Assembly (NCBI GenBank): GCA_964400125.1
Contig: CAYNSR010000012.1
Span: 1-64,000 of the forward strand
Length of the DNA stretch: 64,000 nt
From: Micavibrio sp964400125
GTDB lineage: Bacteria > Pseudomonadota > Alphaproteobacteria > Micavibrionales > Micavibrionaceae
Direction: 5' to 3'
Position 1 is the stretch's first letter; each line of letters starts with the position of its first letter. A program made the position numbers and the translations under genes. A model generated the notes under the pieces. That model ran no database searches. It was not told where the DNA came from and saw only the letters and a list, made by a program, of their open reading frames with translations. Of this stretch, positions 33,832-42,661 are shown piece after piece.

Positions 33832-35661
33832 ATGCCGCAGGCAATTCCGGTTGTCGGTGCCGTTGCTGGCGCATTGGTCAGCAAGGGGGTGGCTGCCGCC
33901 ATAGGCGGTGGCGTCATCGGCACTATTGTTGGCTCGATTGCAGGCGGCATTGTGTCGGTTGGGGTTTCCTACCTGGGACAAAAGGCTTTTGCGCCGGACA
34001 AGCCACGCATCCAGAATCCAAGCCTGCTTTCCGCCGATGTCAAAGGCGGCGGCAGGACGCAGATGGTGCGCCAACCTATCACAAGCCATCGTATTGTGTA
34101 CGGGCGTACACGGGTTAGCGGGCCGATTGTCTTTATCCATAGCCGTCCTGTCAGCGGTTCCAGCGATAAGCTGGACATGCTGCATGTCGTGATTGTCCTG
34201 GCGGCGCATGAAGTGGAAGCCGTTGGCGATATTTATTTCAATGACGGTATTGTGGCGCTCGACGGAAGCGGCAACGCAACCGCCGACCCTTACAAACAGG
34301 GTTCAACTGTCTATGCCAGTGTTTACAAGCATCTTGGGCTTTCGAACCAAGCTGCTGACCAGGTTCTGATTGACAATAGCGACGGCAAATGGACAAGCGG
34401 TCACCGCCTGCGTGGTCTTACTTATATCCACGCCATGTTGCGTTTTGATGAAAAGGCTTATGCCAGCGGCCTGCCGAATATATCGGCGGTTGTTGATGGA
34501 CGGAAAGTTTATGATCCGCGCACGGAAGAAACGGAATGGTCTGACAACGCGGCGCTCTGCATCCTTGATTACGTCATGGCCGGTTTTGGTCTGGGGGCAA
34601 CGCTTGATGAAATTGACCTTAATTCCTTTATTGCCGCCGCGAATATCTGTGACGAAATGGTAGACACGATAGATAGCACGGAGAAACGATATACCTGCAA
34701 CGGCGTCATCGATTTATCCGCAAAACCGCGTGACATCCTGGAGGATATGCTTTCAAGTTGCGCCGGGTTCCTGACTTATACAGGCGGGAAGTGGCGGCTG
34801 AAAGTCGGAGCCTATACCGCGCCGATGTTTACGCTGGAGCCGAAACATGCCCGCGACCCGGTTATGTTGAAGCCGCATCGTTCACGGCGCAACTTGGTCA
34901 ATACTGTGCGCGGCGCGTTTGTGTCGCCTGATCATCACTGGCAACCCACGGATTACCCGGAGGTTAGTAACACCGCCTATGTCACACAGGACGGCGACGA
35001 GGAAATTGCCGCGACGCTGGACTTGCCGTTTACACAGTCATCGACGATGGCACAACGCATTGCCTTGATTGCGCTGGAACAAAACAGGCGGCAAAAGCAG
35101 GTTCTGTTTCCGTCAAATCTCGTCGGATTCCAGTTGGCGGCAGGCAATACCGTGGCGATAGACCTGCCGCGCATGGGATTGTCCGGCCTGCCTTGCACTA
35201 TCACTACATGGGCCATGACGGAGGATTTGGGTGTTGATCTTGTGCTGGATGAGGATGGGGCGGACATATACGAATTTTCGCCGACCGACCTGAAAAGTTT
35301 GGACAGTGCGCCGGAAGTGGTCGCACCGAACAATGCTTCCGTTCCACCGGGCATGCCGCAAAACATACAGACAGAGGCTGGAGCCGATTATATCCACATT
35401 TCCTGGACGCCCGTGGCGGACAGTGACCTGCGCTATATCGAAGTCTGGGAACATACCGAGGATACCGAAGACCCGGAAAGCGACGCTTCCCGGATCATGG
35501 AAGTTTATGGAAGTGAACTGACCCGTACCGGCCTCGCCGGATCATCAACCCGTTACTACTGGCTGCGGTCAGTTGACCGCTATGGAAACAAATCTGCCTT
35601 TGCTGGCCCTGTGGATGACACCACAAGCGGCGAAGCATCCATTGTCCTTGTCCTGGAGTAA
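33832..35661 (+). CDS. Tail tip/host specificity protein (gpJ-like)
   Basis: A 609-aa protein. The N-terminus is hydrophobic and Gly-rich (about 5-45; GVAAAIGGGVIGTIVGSIAG). A central hub domain includes RIVYGRTRVSGPIVFIHS, LRGLTYIHAMLRFDE and CAGFLTYTGGKWRLKVGAY. A fibronectin type III-like domain lies at about 510-600 (PPGMPQNIQTEAGADYIHIS, YYWLRSVDRYGNKS). It is much shorter than lambda J (1132) and the FN3 is single. It forms the tail tip and probably helps receptor binding. Confidence 0.85.
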   Translation: MPQAIPVVGAVAGALVSKGVAAAIGGGVIGTIVGSIAGGIVSVGVSYLGQKAFAPDKPRIQNPSLLSADVKGGGRTQMVRQPITSHRIVYGRTRVSGPIVFIHSRPVSGSSDKLDMLHVVIVLAAHEVEAVGDIYFNDGIVALDGSGNATADPYKQGSTVYASVYKHLGLSNQAADQVLIDNSDGKWTSGHRLRGLTYIHAMLRFDEKAYASGLPNISAVVDGRKVYDPRTEETEWSDNAALCILDYVMAGFGLGATLDEIDLNSFIAAANICDEMVDTIDSTEKRYTCNGVIDLSAKPRDILEDMLSSCAGFLTYTGGKWRLKVGAYTAPMFTLEPKHARDPVMLKPHRSRRNLVNTVRGAFVSPDHHWQPTDYPEVSNTAYVTQDGDEEIAATLDLPFTQSSTMAQRIALIALEQNRRQKQVLFPSNLVGFQLAAGNTVAIDLPRMGLSGLPCTITTWAMTEDLGVDLVLDEDGADIYEFSPTDLKSLDSAPEVVAPNNASVPPGMPQNIQTEAGADYIHISWTPVADSDLRYIEVWEHTEDTEDPESDASRIMEVYGSELTRTGLAGSSTRYYWLRSVDRYGNKSAFAGPVDDTTSGEASIVLVLE

Positions 35662-35664
35662 GAA

Positions 35665-36972
35665 ATGACAACCACAAAGAAAATATCGGAGCTTCCCGAC
35701 GCCGGGGAGTTGCAAGGCGACGAACAAATTCCCTTGGTACAGGAAGGTGCGACGCGCAAAACAACGATTGGTGACATCCGTGACGGCCTGTCTTCGGATG
35801 GACATACGCACGTCCTTGCTGATATTGCCGATGCCGGGACAGCGGCAGGGGCTGATATTGGGGATTTTGCCACCGCCGCCCAAGGTGCAAAGGCAGACAG
35901 TGCCGTCCAGCCGGAAGACCTGGGGACAGCCGCAGGCGCGGACACAGGAGATTTCGCGACGGCGGCGCAAGGGGCCAAGGCCGATAGCGCGGTACAGCCG
36001 GAAGACTTGGCCGATGTCGCGACTAGCGGGGATTATGCCGACCTGGACAACGCGCCGTATCCGGGATTGATCAATGCCATTATTAACGGTAGCTGCTTGG
36101 TTTCCCATCGGGGCGATAAATCACTGAGCAATTCCTGGCAGTACGGCGCGGTAGACTTACTGGCTGTCAAAGCCGAAGGGACAGTTTCAGCGGGCACGAT
36201 TAAACAGGTAACCAGTGCTTTTACGCTAACGGCAACGGGCGCGGCCTGCTTTGTTGAGAATGCCACATTGACCGGCTCCGGTGCTATCCTGTTCCGGCGC
36301 AGGATCGAAGCGCGGGATGCTGCCTTATTTTATAACCAACCGGCACATTTTTCGGCCCGGACATATCATGATGCCGGATCGACAATGGACTACATCATCA
36401 CGGTACGGAAAGCCGATGCCGCTGATAATTTTTCATCTACAACGGAAATCGAGACGGACACGGTACAGGTCGCCAATGATACGAATGCCAGCATCGAACT
36501 GGTTATCCCGGACATGGGTGATTGCCGCAATGGAATTGAGATTGAAGTAAAAATCGATTGTGGTGCGATAACCACTAAGGATTTCTTCCTCGCCGAACAA
36601 CAATTTTCCATCGGCGACGTGAAGCGGCCTTTTGAATTGCGGCCCGTAGCGTTGGAAACGAAATTGGTTCACCGTTATCTATGCCCTGTCGCTGGAATAA
36701 TTGCCGTTGCAAACTCCGGGAGCAATATGCAGGCCGTGTTCAACCATCCCGGCATGCGGGCAGCCCCAACCTATGAGGCGCTGGCGGCTATCGATATGAC
36801 GGACGGATATACGGCGGATTTTTCGCAATCCTCGGCCAATATTGGAACTGTCCACGATAATACAGCGCACAGCGGGCGGGCGGACATTGCCTTGTTCTCT
36901 GGTCTTACATCTGGCCGTTTCTATATCCAGCGCGGCACAAGCGGCTTCATCCTTGCTAGCGCAGAACTTTGA
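35665..36972 (+). CDS. Tail fibre protein with internal repeat
   Basis: A 435-aa protein. Residues about 1-45 (KKISELPDAGELQGDEQIPL) are a fibre-attachment segment. Two repeats of about 28 residues follow, containing GDFATAAQGAKADSAVQPED and separated by GTAAGAD, typical of fibre shafts. The C-terminal 300 residues are a beta-rich head. It sits directly behind the gpJ-like gene. Confidence 0.75.
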   Translation: MTTTKKISELPDAGELQGDEQIPLVQEGATRKTTIGDIRDGLSSDGHTHVLADIADAGTAAGADIGDFATAAQGAKADSAVQPEDLGTAAGADTGDFATAAQGAKADSAVQPEDLADVATSGDYADLDNAPYPGLINAIINGSCLVSHRGDKSLSNSWQYGAVDLLAVKAEGTVSAGTIKQVTSAFTLTATGAACFVENATLTGSGAILFRRRIEARDAALFYNQPAHFSARTYHDAGSTMDYIITVRKADAADNFSSTTEIETDTVQVANDTNASIELVIPDMGDCRNGIEIEVKIDCGAITTKDFFLAEQQFSIGDVKRPFELRPVALETKLVHRYLCPVAGIIAVANSGSNMQAVFNHPGMRAAPTYEALAAIDMTDGYTADFSQSSANIGTVHDNTAHSGRADIALFSGLTSGRFYIQRGTSGFILASAEL

Positions 36973-36975
36973 TCC

Positions 36976-38607
36976 ATGCCCAAGAAAATTGACAACATCC
37001 TGATCCCCGGCCAGAACGTCAACAAGCTGGACTTGCGGAAATACCTAGGAAGCCGGGAGGTCGCCACGCCGCAAGACTATGGGGCGTATGGTGATGGGAT
37101 CGTGGACGACACGGAGGCCATCAATACGGCCTTGGCAGAAAACCAGGCTGTATTTTTGCCGCCTGGAAATTACCGCACCACAGCGGCTGTGGTTGTTCCA
37201 TACGGACGTATGTTGTTCGGCGCTGGGGATGTCTCGGTAATACAGGCGCGGGAATTCCCGTATGATCCCGTGGAGCTTCCGACTTACCCATCAGAATTCA
37301 ATGCCATTGAGGTGGTGGAGGGTTACAGCACGATCCAGAACCTGCGCGTGGTTGGCGGCGGGTCGGGGATCATGCTTTATGGCCGGGACAGCCCCTGTGT
37401 CAAGAATGTAATCGAGAATGTCTCGATATGGGATTGCATCAACGGGCTGGTATTCGATGGCTGGGATGATACGGATAAACCCTGTTACTGGAATAATGCC
37501 AGCCGCATCCTGATCGCCCGTCCTCAATTGAATGGCGTCCTGTTTACGGTCACACCTTCGGATTGGGAAGACCCGGAAACATTCGGGGACAGTCCCAACG
37601 CCAACAAACTGCACGATGTACGGGTTTATTCCCTGTCTGCGCCGATGGCGGGCAGCGGCTTCTTTATCAGCGCCGGGCGCTATAATAATTCGTTCTTCGA
37701 TTGCGAAGCCAATGTCCATACGTCCGCAGAGGCTTGTTTCCGCCTTGGCTTTGCAACGGACAACAATGTCATTGTCAATTTTTACGCGGAATGCCTTGGC
37801 CTTGCGCCTGGTATCCGGATTGATAATGGCTCCGAAAACACATCCATCGTAAACCTGTTTTCCGCCACGGGCGGCGCGGCTATTTGGGACCCGACGCTGG
37901 GCGGAAAATACCAGGCTTATAACGCCGGATTCCCGTTCAAGAATTTCCTGAAAGAAACCTGGGTAAAGGACATCCATATCGATGGCATGACACGGGGAAC
38001 CACGTTTATTGATCCTCCCTCTGATCATGTCGGCGACATTTCAATTGACCTGGAGCATACATTTTACCTGCTGAGTTCCTTCAATAAATCCTATGACCTT
38101 ATCCTTCCCAACGCTGGGGATGCGGTGGGGCGCTGGGTAACATTGAAGAAATCCGACTTGCGGGATAACCCGATCACGGTGAAAGAGGATGATGGCCCTG
38201 GCCCTGACAGGCGGGATGTCGTCCTTTTACAGCAGTACGACACCATAACGCTGGTGTCGAACGGTGCGAATTGGTGGATTGTCCAGGATAACCGTACACC
38301 AGCGTTAAGCACTTTCGTTGATAATGATGCTGTGCCAGGCGGAACGTATGAAGCCAGCATGTTGCATCGGGTTTATCTTGTATCTGCTTTTACGGGACAA
38401 ATTATTTTCCAGCTTCCTGCACCTTCGGCGGCGGCAGGCCGGTTGGCGACGATCAAGAAAATCGATCCGTCATCAAACCATGTGAAAATCCAACTGGCGG
38501 GCGCGTCGGGCGGGCCGGATGCACAGATATGGAGCCTGACATCACACTTCGCGGCCATGACCATTTTTTCCGACGGGGGCCAGTGGGTTGTTTTATCAGC
38601 GTATTAG
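36976..38607 (+). CDS. Tailspike with pectate-lyase-type beta-helix
   Basis: A 543-aa protein. Residues about 33-100 have the pectate lyase superfamily opening: DYGAYGDGIVDDTEAINTAL, FLPPGNYRTTAAVVVPYGRM. A right-handed beta-helix follows to about 310. Two similar C-terminal units (TFYLLSSFNKSYDLILPNA and VYLVSAFTGQIIFQLPAP) are beta domains with matching TLKKSD/TIKKID. It probably cuts or binds a surface polysaccharide. Its stop overlaps the convergent XRE gene. Confidence 0.85.
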   Translation: MPKKIDNILIPGQNVNKLDLRKYLGSREVATPQDYGAYGDGIVDDTEAINTALAENQAVFLPPGNYRTTAAVVVPYGRMLFGAGDVSVIQAREFPYDPVELPTYPSEFNAIEVVEGYSTIQNLRVVGGGSGIMLYGRDSPCVKNVIENVSIWDCINGLVFDGWDDTDKPCYWNNASRILIARPQLNGVLFTVTPSDWEDPETFGDSPNANKLHDVRVYSLSAPMAGSGFFISAGRYNNSFFDCEANVHTSAEACFRLGFATDNNVIVNFYAECLGLAPGIRIDNGSENTSIVNLFSATGGAAIWDPTLGGKYQAYNAGFPFKNFLKETWVKDIHIDGMTRGTTFIDPPSDHVGDISIDLEHTFYLLSSFNKSYDLILPNAGDAVGRWVTLKKSDLRDNPITVKEDDGPGPDRRDVVLLQQYDTITLVSNGANWWIVQDNRTPALSTFVDNDAVPGGTYEASMLHRVYLVSAFTGQIIFQLPAPSAAAGRLATIKKIDPSSNHVKIQLAGASGGPDAQIWSLTSHFAAMTIFSDGGQWVVLSAY

Positions 38608-39002
38608 TCATCCCCATCCAGTTTGTAGCTGGCGGCTGCTTGCACAAGGCGCATAGCGTGTTTGCGCCCGGCGTTATCATTGATGTTTCTGTACACCGTA
38701 AGAAGTTTTATTTCATCCTCGGATAACAAAATGTCTTTCACCTTTGGTCGCGCACCATCGAGGCCCATGTAAAAGTCCAGGACAGAAACTTCGAGATAGC
38801 AGGCCATCTTATATAGCCGGGAAGCTGAAACCCGGTTGCTGCCGTTTTCGTATTTTTGGATTTGTTGGAACGTTATACCGATGGATTCAGCTAGTTCCTC
38901 TTGCGAAACCTTCCGCAAGGCGCGGAAAGTTTTCAACGCGGCGGCGATCACCACGTCAATATGATCTGGCGAGCGCTTCGATCTTCTTCTTTTAGTCGTC
39001 AT
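38604..39002 (-). CDS. XRE-family transcriptional regulator
   Basis: A 132-aa Cro/CI-type HTH protein with KVSQEELAESIGITFQQIQ and KYENGSNRVSASRLYKMA at about residues 33-68, then a short helical C-terminal dimerisation part. GAGGAG lies 6 bases upstream of the ATG. Transcription runs against the late genes. A 240-base, strongly structured leader precedes it. This type of regulator is frequent next to lysis genes in alphaproteobacterial phages; the role here is unknown. Confidence 0.85.
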   Translation of the reverse strand: MTTKRRRSKRSPDHIDVVIAAALKTFRALRKVSQEELAESIGITFQQIQKYENGSNRVSASRLYKMACYLEVSVLDFYMGLDGARPKVKDILLSEDEIKLLTVYRNINDNAGRKHAMRLVQAAASYKLDGDD

Positions 39003-39022
39003 TTTTGCTCCTCGGTCGGTGG

Positions 39023-39191
39023 TGGCCGGGAGTGAAAAAGCCGCACTGAGTCGGCACGATGCTCTTTAGGCCGAAGCCATTGGACATGCAGCATCGCCTC
39101 CCGGCCATAAGACCGAAGGCGATACTTGTTGCGGAAAGTATCCATCCGCTCAGTGCCGGGTTTTCATTCCCGTCCTGTTCTATTGAACAGG
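39023..39191 (-). ncRNA. Candidate structured RNA leader with pseudoknot and terminator-like hairpin
   Basis: On either strand TGGCCGGGAG (39023-39032) pairs with CTCCCGGCCA (39098-39107), enclosing CGATGC (39057-39062) with GCATCG (39091-39096). GATACTT (39121-39127) pairs with AAGTATC (39136-39142), and CCTGTTC (39174-39180) with GAACAGG (39185-39191). CACTGAG (39044-39050), inside the first domain, can pair with CTCAGTG (39149-39155), forming a pseudoknot. On the minus strand GCCG-ACTCAGTG-CGGC is followed by TTTTT just before the XRE gene, as in an attenuator. A TTGAGT/TAGTCT pair with 17-base spacing could be the promoter. Confidence 0.6.
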
Positions 39192-39245
39192 CGCGTACAG
39201 ACTAGACCATTTCCTTAACGCACTCAATAAAAAGGGAGAATTTCC

Positions 39246-39518
39246 ATGTCACTTACTGAATGGGGATTGCTTCTGGCAATCCTGGCGCACAGCGTTGCCG
39301 TCGTGGCGGCAGCCATAAAGCTGATTTCCTGGATCGTCAAGAAGCATGCCGTGACGGACGAACGTATCCGCCAGCTCCAGTACCAGATCGACAATGATGT
39401 CACGGGCCGCCGCGTGGTCGGGGAAATGCGCGGCGATCTCGCCGTCATCAAGGCCCAGGTTGTCGATATTAAAGCCGATCTCCAGACCCTTCACCATAAA
39501 GTGGACAAGCAATCATGA
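39246..39518 (+). CDS. Membrane-anchored coiled-coil protein, holin-like
   Basis: A 90-aa protein with one transmembrane segment at about residues 6-30 (LLLAILAHSVAVVAAAIKLI) followed by a coiled coil to the C-terminus (TDERIRQLQYQIDNDVTGRR). GGGAG precedes the ATG. It is coupled by 4 bases to the endolysin. It may be a lysis accessory or antiholin; DUF2730-type proteins have a similar layout. Confidence 0.6.
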   Translation: MSLTEWGLLLAILAHSVAVVAAAIKLISWIVKKHAVTDERIRQLQYQIDNDVTGRRVVGEMRGDLAVIKAQVVDIKADLQTLHHKVDKQS

Positions 39519-39931
39519 GAGACCCGTTTTCTATCCTCCGGAATTTCACGCCGGAAGAACTGCGTTGCCCCCGGACAGGCGGTTACGCTTTTCACCCGAC
39601 ATTCCCGGAAAAACTCCAGGCGTTGCGGAATATGTATGCAAAGCCAATTTATGTCACCAGTTGCTGCCGGTCGGAAGCTTATAACGCAACGCTGGGGAAA
39701 TCGTCGGCGAACAGCCTGCATATCTACGACAAGCCGAAGCGCGGTGCGAAAGGCACATGCGCGATTGATATTCGTGTCGTGGATTCCATAGACCGGCATG
39801 AGCTTCTTAAGATCGCGTTGGCTATGGGGTTCTCAGCTTATTTCATCACGCCCGACGCGCGGTTCATCCATCTTGACCTGCGTATTGACCTGGGCGAACC
39901 GGCCCGTTTCTGGGCTTTGGGAGGATCGTAA
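39515..39931 (+). CDS. M15-family endolysin (peptidase M15A-like)
   Basis: A 138-aa protein with the M15A pattern: NFTPEELRCPRTGGY, ALRNMYAKPIYVTSCCRSE, SLHIYDKPKRGAKGTCAID for the zinc His and Asp, and FIHLDLR for the last zinc His. It would cut peptide cross-links in the cell wall. No signal peptide, so it depends on the holin encoded next. Confidence 0.85.
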   Translation: MRDPFSILRNFTPEELRCPRTGGYAFHPTFPEKLQALRNMYAKPIYVTSCCRSEAYNATLGKSSANSLHIYDKPKRGAKGTCAIDIRVVDSIDRHELLKIALAMGFSAYFITPDARFIHLDLRIDLGEPARFWALGGS

Positions 39932-40161
39932 TGCTCCAGCCTGATCCGAATGATCCTATTAAAGTCCGGCGGACGCTGGCTTTTTGGATTTCTGTTTACG
40001 CTTTCCTGGTGTTGCCGAACCTGCTGGTTCTCTATCAGGTTTTTGCAAAGGCTGACATTGGTCTTTTGCAGGCCATCCTCACCTATATCGGCGTTCTGGC
40101 GACCGGGCCTATCGGTGCCTATCTCTACGCCGCACACAAGAATGGGAACAAGGAAAAATGA
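39931..40161 (+). CDS. Holin-like two-TM protein
   Basis: A 76-aa protein with two transmembrane segments (about 16-36, FWISVYAFLVLPNLLVLYQV; about 46-66, LQAILTYIGVLATGPIGAYL) and a basic C-terminus. Size, topology and place between endolysin and spanin fit a class II holin. It is coupled to both neighbours. Confidence 0.75.
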   Translation: MLQPDPNDPIKVRRTLAFWISVYAFLVLPNLLVLYQVFAKADIGLLQAILTYIGVLATGPIGAYLYAAHKNGNKEK

Positions 40162-40520
40162 CTTCTTTCATTTTACGGCACTGGAAAATCTTTGGTGTGG
40201 GGCTGGCTGTGCTGGTTCTGATTGGATGCTTGGCCTGGCAGGGGAACAAGATCACGTCCCTGAAACGGGAGCGCGACGATGCTCGCACCAGCCTTGCGTC
40301 ATACCGGGAAACGCTGGAGGCGGTGCAGGCCGATACAGCGGCGAAAATTGCGGCGCTCGAAGGGGAAAAGCACCGGGAAGTTTCCCGTGCGCGGGACTTG
40401 GAACGCCTGCTTGGACAAATTGAAGGAGCGAGTGATGAAAAAGATGGCCCTGTTGCTCCCGTTTTGCGGGATGCTTTTGACAGCCTGTACGGCCCCGATG
40501 CCGCAGGTGAAGCTCATTAA
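40158..40520 (+). CDS. Inner-membrane spanin (Rz-like)
   Basis: A 120-aa protein with one N-terminal membrane anchor (about 11-28, FGVGLAVLVLIGCLAWQG) and a periplasmic coiled coil (KRERDDARTSLASYRETLEA onward). This is the Rz topology. The Rz1-type gene overlaps it in another frame, which confirms the pair. Confidence 0.85.
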   Translation: MTSFILRHWKIFGVGLAVLVLIGCLAWQGNKITSLKRERDDARTSLASYRETLEAVQADTAAKIAALEGEKHREVSRARDLERLLGQIEGASDEKDGPVAPVLRDAFDSLYGPDAAGEAH

Positions 40521-40683
40521 GCCAGAGATACCGCCAAGCCTGTTGACGTGCGCCGACGCCCCAGCCCGTCCGGAGGGCGACATGACCCAGCGTGATGTTG
40601 CTGCCTGGACGGCCAAGCTGTGGTATGCGCACGGCGATTGCAAGTCAAAGCTATATGCCGTTTCAGAGGCGATCCAGAAATGA
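40435..40683 (+). CDS. Outer-membrane spanin lipoprotein (Rz1-like)
   Basis: An 82-aa lipoprotein from ATG 40435, with AAGGAG 6 bases upstream, overlapping the end of Rz in a different frame. Signal sequence MKKMALLLPFCGMLLTAC with lipobox LTAC, then a Pro-rich segment (PMPQVKLIKPEIPPSLL) as in Rz1 proteins. It joins Rz to fuse the two membranes in the last step of lysis. Confidence 0.85.
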   Translation: MKKMALLLPFCGMLLTACTAPMPQVKLIKPEIPPSLLTCADAPARPEGDMTQRDVAAWTAKLWYAHGDCKSKLYAVSEAIQK

Positions 40684-40690
40684 GGAAACC

Positions 40691-41224
40691 ATGCTTTTAT
40701 CCGTCGGCCATTTTGTAGCGAACGGGAAGTGCCACGCTGGCCCGGCCATGATCACCGGCCTGCTGGTCGATTTCAATTACACGACAAACTGGTGCAGCAT
40801 CAAGGATGTCGCCATCCTGGATAACGACATCGACATTATTCCATCTATGGCGGCATCCAGCCCGAACGCCGTTATCATTACGGGGTTTGATGATCTTGCT
40901 CTCGGTCAGATGAACACGAATAGCGACTACAATGCCAACGTCAAGAACTGGCCCACAACGGCTTTTCCCGGCGAATTGTCGCCACATTGGAGCGACTCAG
41001 GAAGTTCAAGCCTAAAGGCATGGTTCAAGTTTTCGGCTCCGATCATCCTGACGGCTGTGAAGATTTACATGCAGAGTATTGCAACGTATGGCTTCCCGCC
41101 GAACATATTGTTTTTCGATCAGGACGGTATGCCGTTAATACCGGCGACATCCCCGGCAGGAATCAATGATTACATCCATGTGAACGGCAGCCACCGCGCT
41201 TACCAGTGGACGTTTGCACCCTGA
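40691..41224 (+). CDS. Hypothetical structural or receptor-binding protein
   Basis: A 177-aa protein from ATG 40691 with GAGGA upstream. Its composition (Asn, Ser, Thr and aromatic residues; SDSGSSSLKAWFKFSAPIIL) resembles a beta-sandwich binding domain. It lies after lysis genes and before a LamG-like protein, a usual place for additional fibre or receptor-binding genes. Family not recognised. Confidence 0.5.
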   Translation: MLLSVGHFVANGKCHAGPAMITGLLVDFNYTTNWCSIKDVAILDNDIDIIPSMAASSPNAVIITGFDDLALGQMNTNSDYNANVKNWPTTAFPGELSPHWSDSGSSSLKAWFKFSAPIILTAVKIYMQSIATYGFPPNILFFDQDGMPLIPATSPAGINDYIHVNGSHRAYQWTFAP

Positions 41225-41247
41225 CAGCCTCCAACCAGGACATATAA

Positions 41248-42078
41248 ATGCTCTTGAATGTCGGTTCTTTAGGGATGACACCCCGGCATGTGGTGAAGAA
41301 TCCTGTGTTGGACAGTATTTTGCCGTCTGTCTGTTGTGAACTCGACGCGACCATGTTGGGCAGTTATCCGGGAACGGGGCAGGTATGGGCGAACTTGGCA
41401 AAAATTCCCGCCGACGGAATTGCCCAGGCGGGATACGATCATACGCTGGGGCTGGACGATAACGCGACATCCGATCCGTCCTTCATTGGGGTTGCCGGTG
41501 ATCCCGGTGCATACTGGTCATTCACAAGTGGCCAGCGGTTTATTATCCGCAACGGCAATACGCCCTTGCTCCGGGACTTGCACAAAAGCACGATTCTGAC
41601 TGATTTCTGGACGGCGGTGATCTGGTATAACCCGGCCAGTGTGACCGCCGGGCAAATGGTGTTCATCGGTAATGCTACATCCAATGCCCAGCACGGTTTC
41701 AATTTCCGGGTTGAGATCGGCAATACCCGTTACTCCTTCCGGCAGCATAATGGCAGCGCCCAGGCGACAACGTTCCTGACGGGCGGCATGAACAAACTGG
41801 ATGCCTGGAATTATGTGATTTTCAGTTTCAGCCAGAGTGTCGGGCAAGCCCGGTTCTGGAGGAACAGCAAGGATCAGCAGGCTGTTACACTGGGAGCTTT
41901 CGGGGCAACGTCCTCCGCGCCGTCGGCGACAACGCAGATCTCTGGAGTTTCAAGCAGCTCTACTCTGGCTTCCGGCCAGCGTCTGGCGCACCTGTCATTC
42001 GGGAATGCCTTCCTGAGTGATGCCGAGGCGGAGGCCGCAATTGACTTGCTGCTGGCCCGGCATGTGGGGAAATTTTAA
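41248..42078 (+). CDS. LamG/concanavalin-like phage protein
   Basis: A 276-aa protein. From about residue 85 it shows a jelly-roll lectin pattern: DFWTAVIWYNPASVTAGQMV, FNFRVEIGNTRYSFRQHNG, AWNYVIFSFSQSVGQARFW. The N-terminal 80 residues resemble the attachment part of phage baseplate-associated proteins. A carbohydrate-binding adhesin on the virion is likely. Confidence 0.65.
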   Translation: MLLNVGSLGMTPRHVVKNPVLDSILPSVCCELDATMLGSYPGTGQVWANLAKIPADGIAQAGYDHTLGLDDNATSDPSFIGVAGDPGAYWSFTSGQRFIIRNGNTPLLRDLHKSTILTDFWTAVIWYNPASVTAGQMVFIGNATSNAQHGFNFRVEIGNTRYSFRQHNGSAQATTFLTGGMNKLDAWNYVIFSFSQSVGQARFWRNSKDQQAVTLGAFGATSSAPSATTQISGVSSSSTLASGQRLAHLSFGNAFLSDAEAEAAIDLLLARHVGKF

Positions 42079-42172
42079 GAGGAAATCGCCTTATTTTTCA
42101 GCCGGGCTACTTGCCCTGGACTCGGAAACAGATTATCCTGTTGCTGACAACAAGAAAGCATTTCCCGCAATT

Positions 42173-42661
42173 ATGACAGTCAGTTACACCCCAGGCCAGC
42201 TTAGAAGCGCTACCTCAATAGCGCCGGAAACGTACCGTCATTGGAAAAAGGTTCTAACCCCTTTGCGGCGGGATAAGGGTCATAGCCCTTGTTTTACGTC
42301 GGGAGATATTATCGCAGTGTCCATCGTCCAACGACTCTCCACAGATTTTGGAATCAGGATTGGGGCATTGGCACCCATTGCCGAGAGTCTATTTGATTTC
42401 TGTAATTCGACACCGTGGCCGACGTTGGAGCGCGGAAAGATCATGGTAGACCTGAAAAATGCCAAAATAGAATTCCGAGCAGAACTCTCGGATTATTTGC
42501 ATGACGACATCATGATTATCGTTCCGTTGAGACCTATTGTCACAAAACTGCGTGAGCAACTTTTAACAGCGGCGGAAGCAGATCGACAAAGCTCACTTCC
42601 GTTTCCCTTGGTTAGTGTACCTTCGTCCGTAACCCCTGCTGTAATGGGAGGCCAGTCATGA
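42173..42661 (+). CDS. MerR-like HTH protein, first gene of a methylase-PIN cassette
   Basis: About 162 aa from ATG 42173. The N-terminus (YTPGQLRSATSIAPETYRHW and KGHSPCFTSGDIIAVSIVQR) has the MerR-type winged-helix pattern. The remainder is helical and unlike MerR effector domains. It overlaps the methylase gene by 4 bases, so it is probably the regulator or specificity partner of that enzyme. The cassette starts 95 bases after the phage genes and has lower GC. Confidence 0.6.
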   Translation: MTVSYTPGQLRSATSIAPETYRHWKKVLTPLRRDKGHSPCFTSGDIIAVSIVQRLSTDFGIRIGALAPIAESLFDFCNSTPWPTLERGKIMVDLKNAKIEFRAELSDYLHDDIMIIVPLRPIVTKLREQLLTAAEADRQSSLPFPLVSVPSSVTPAVMGGQS

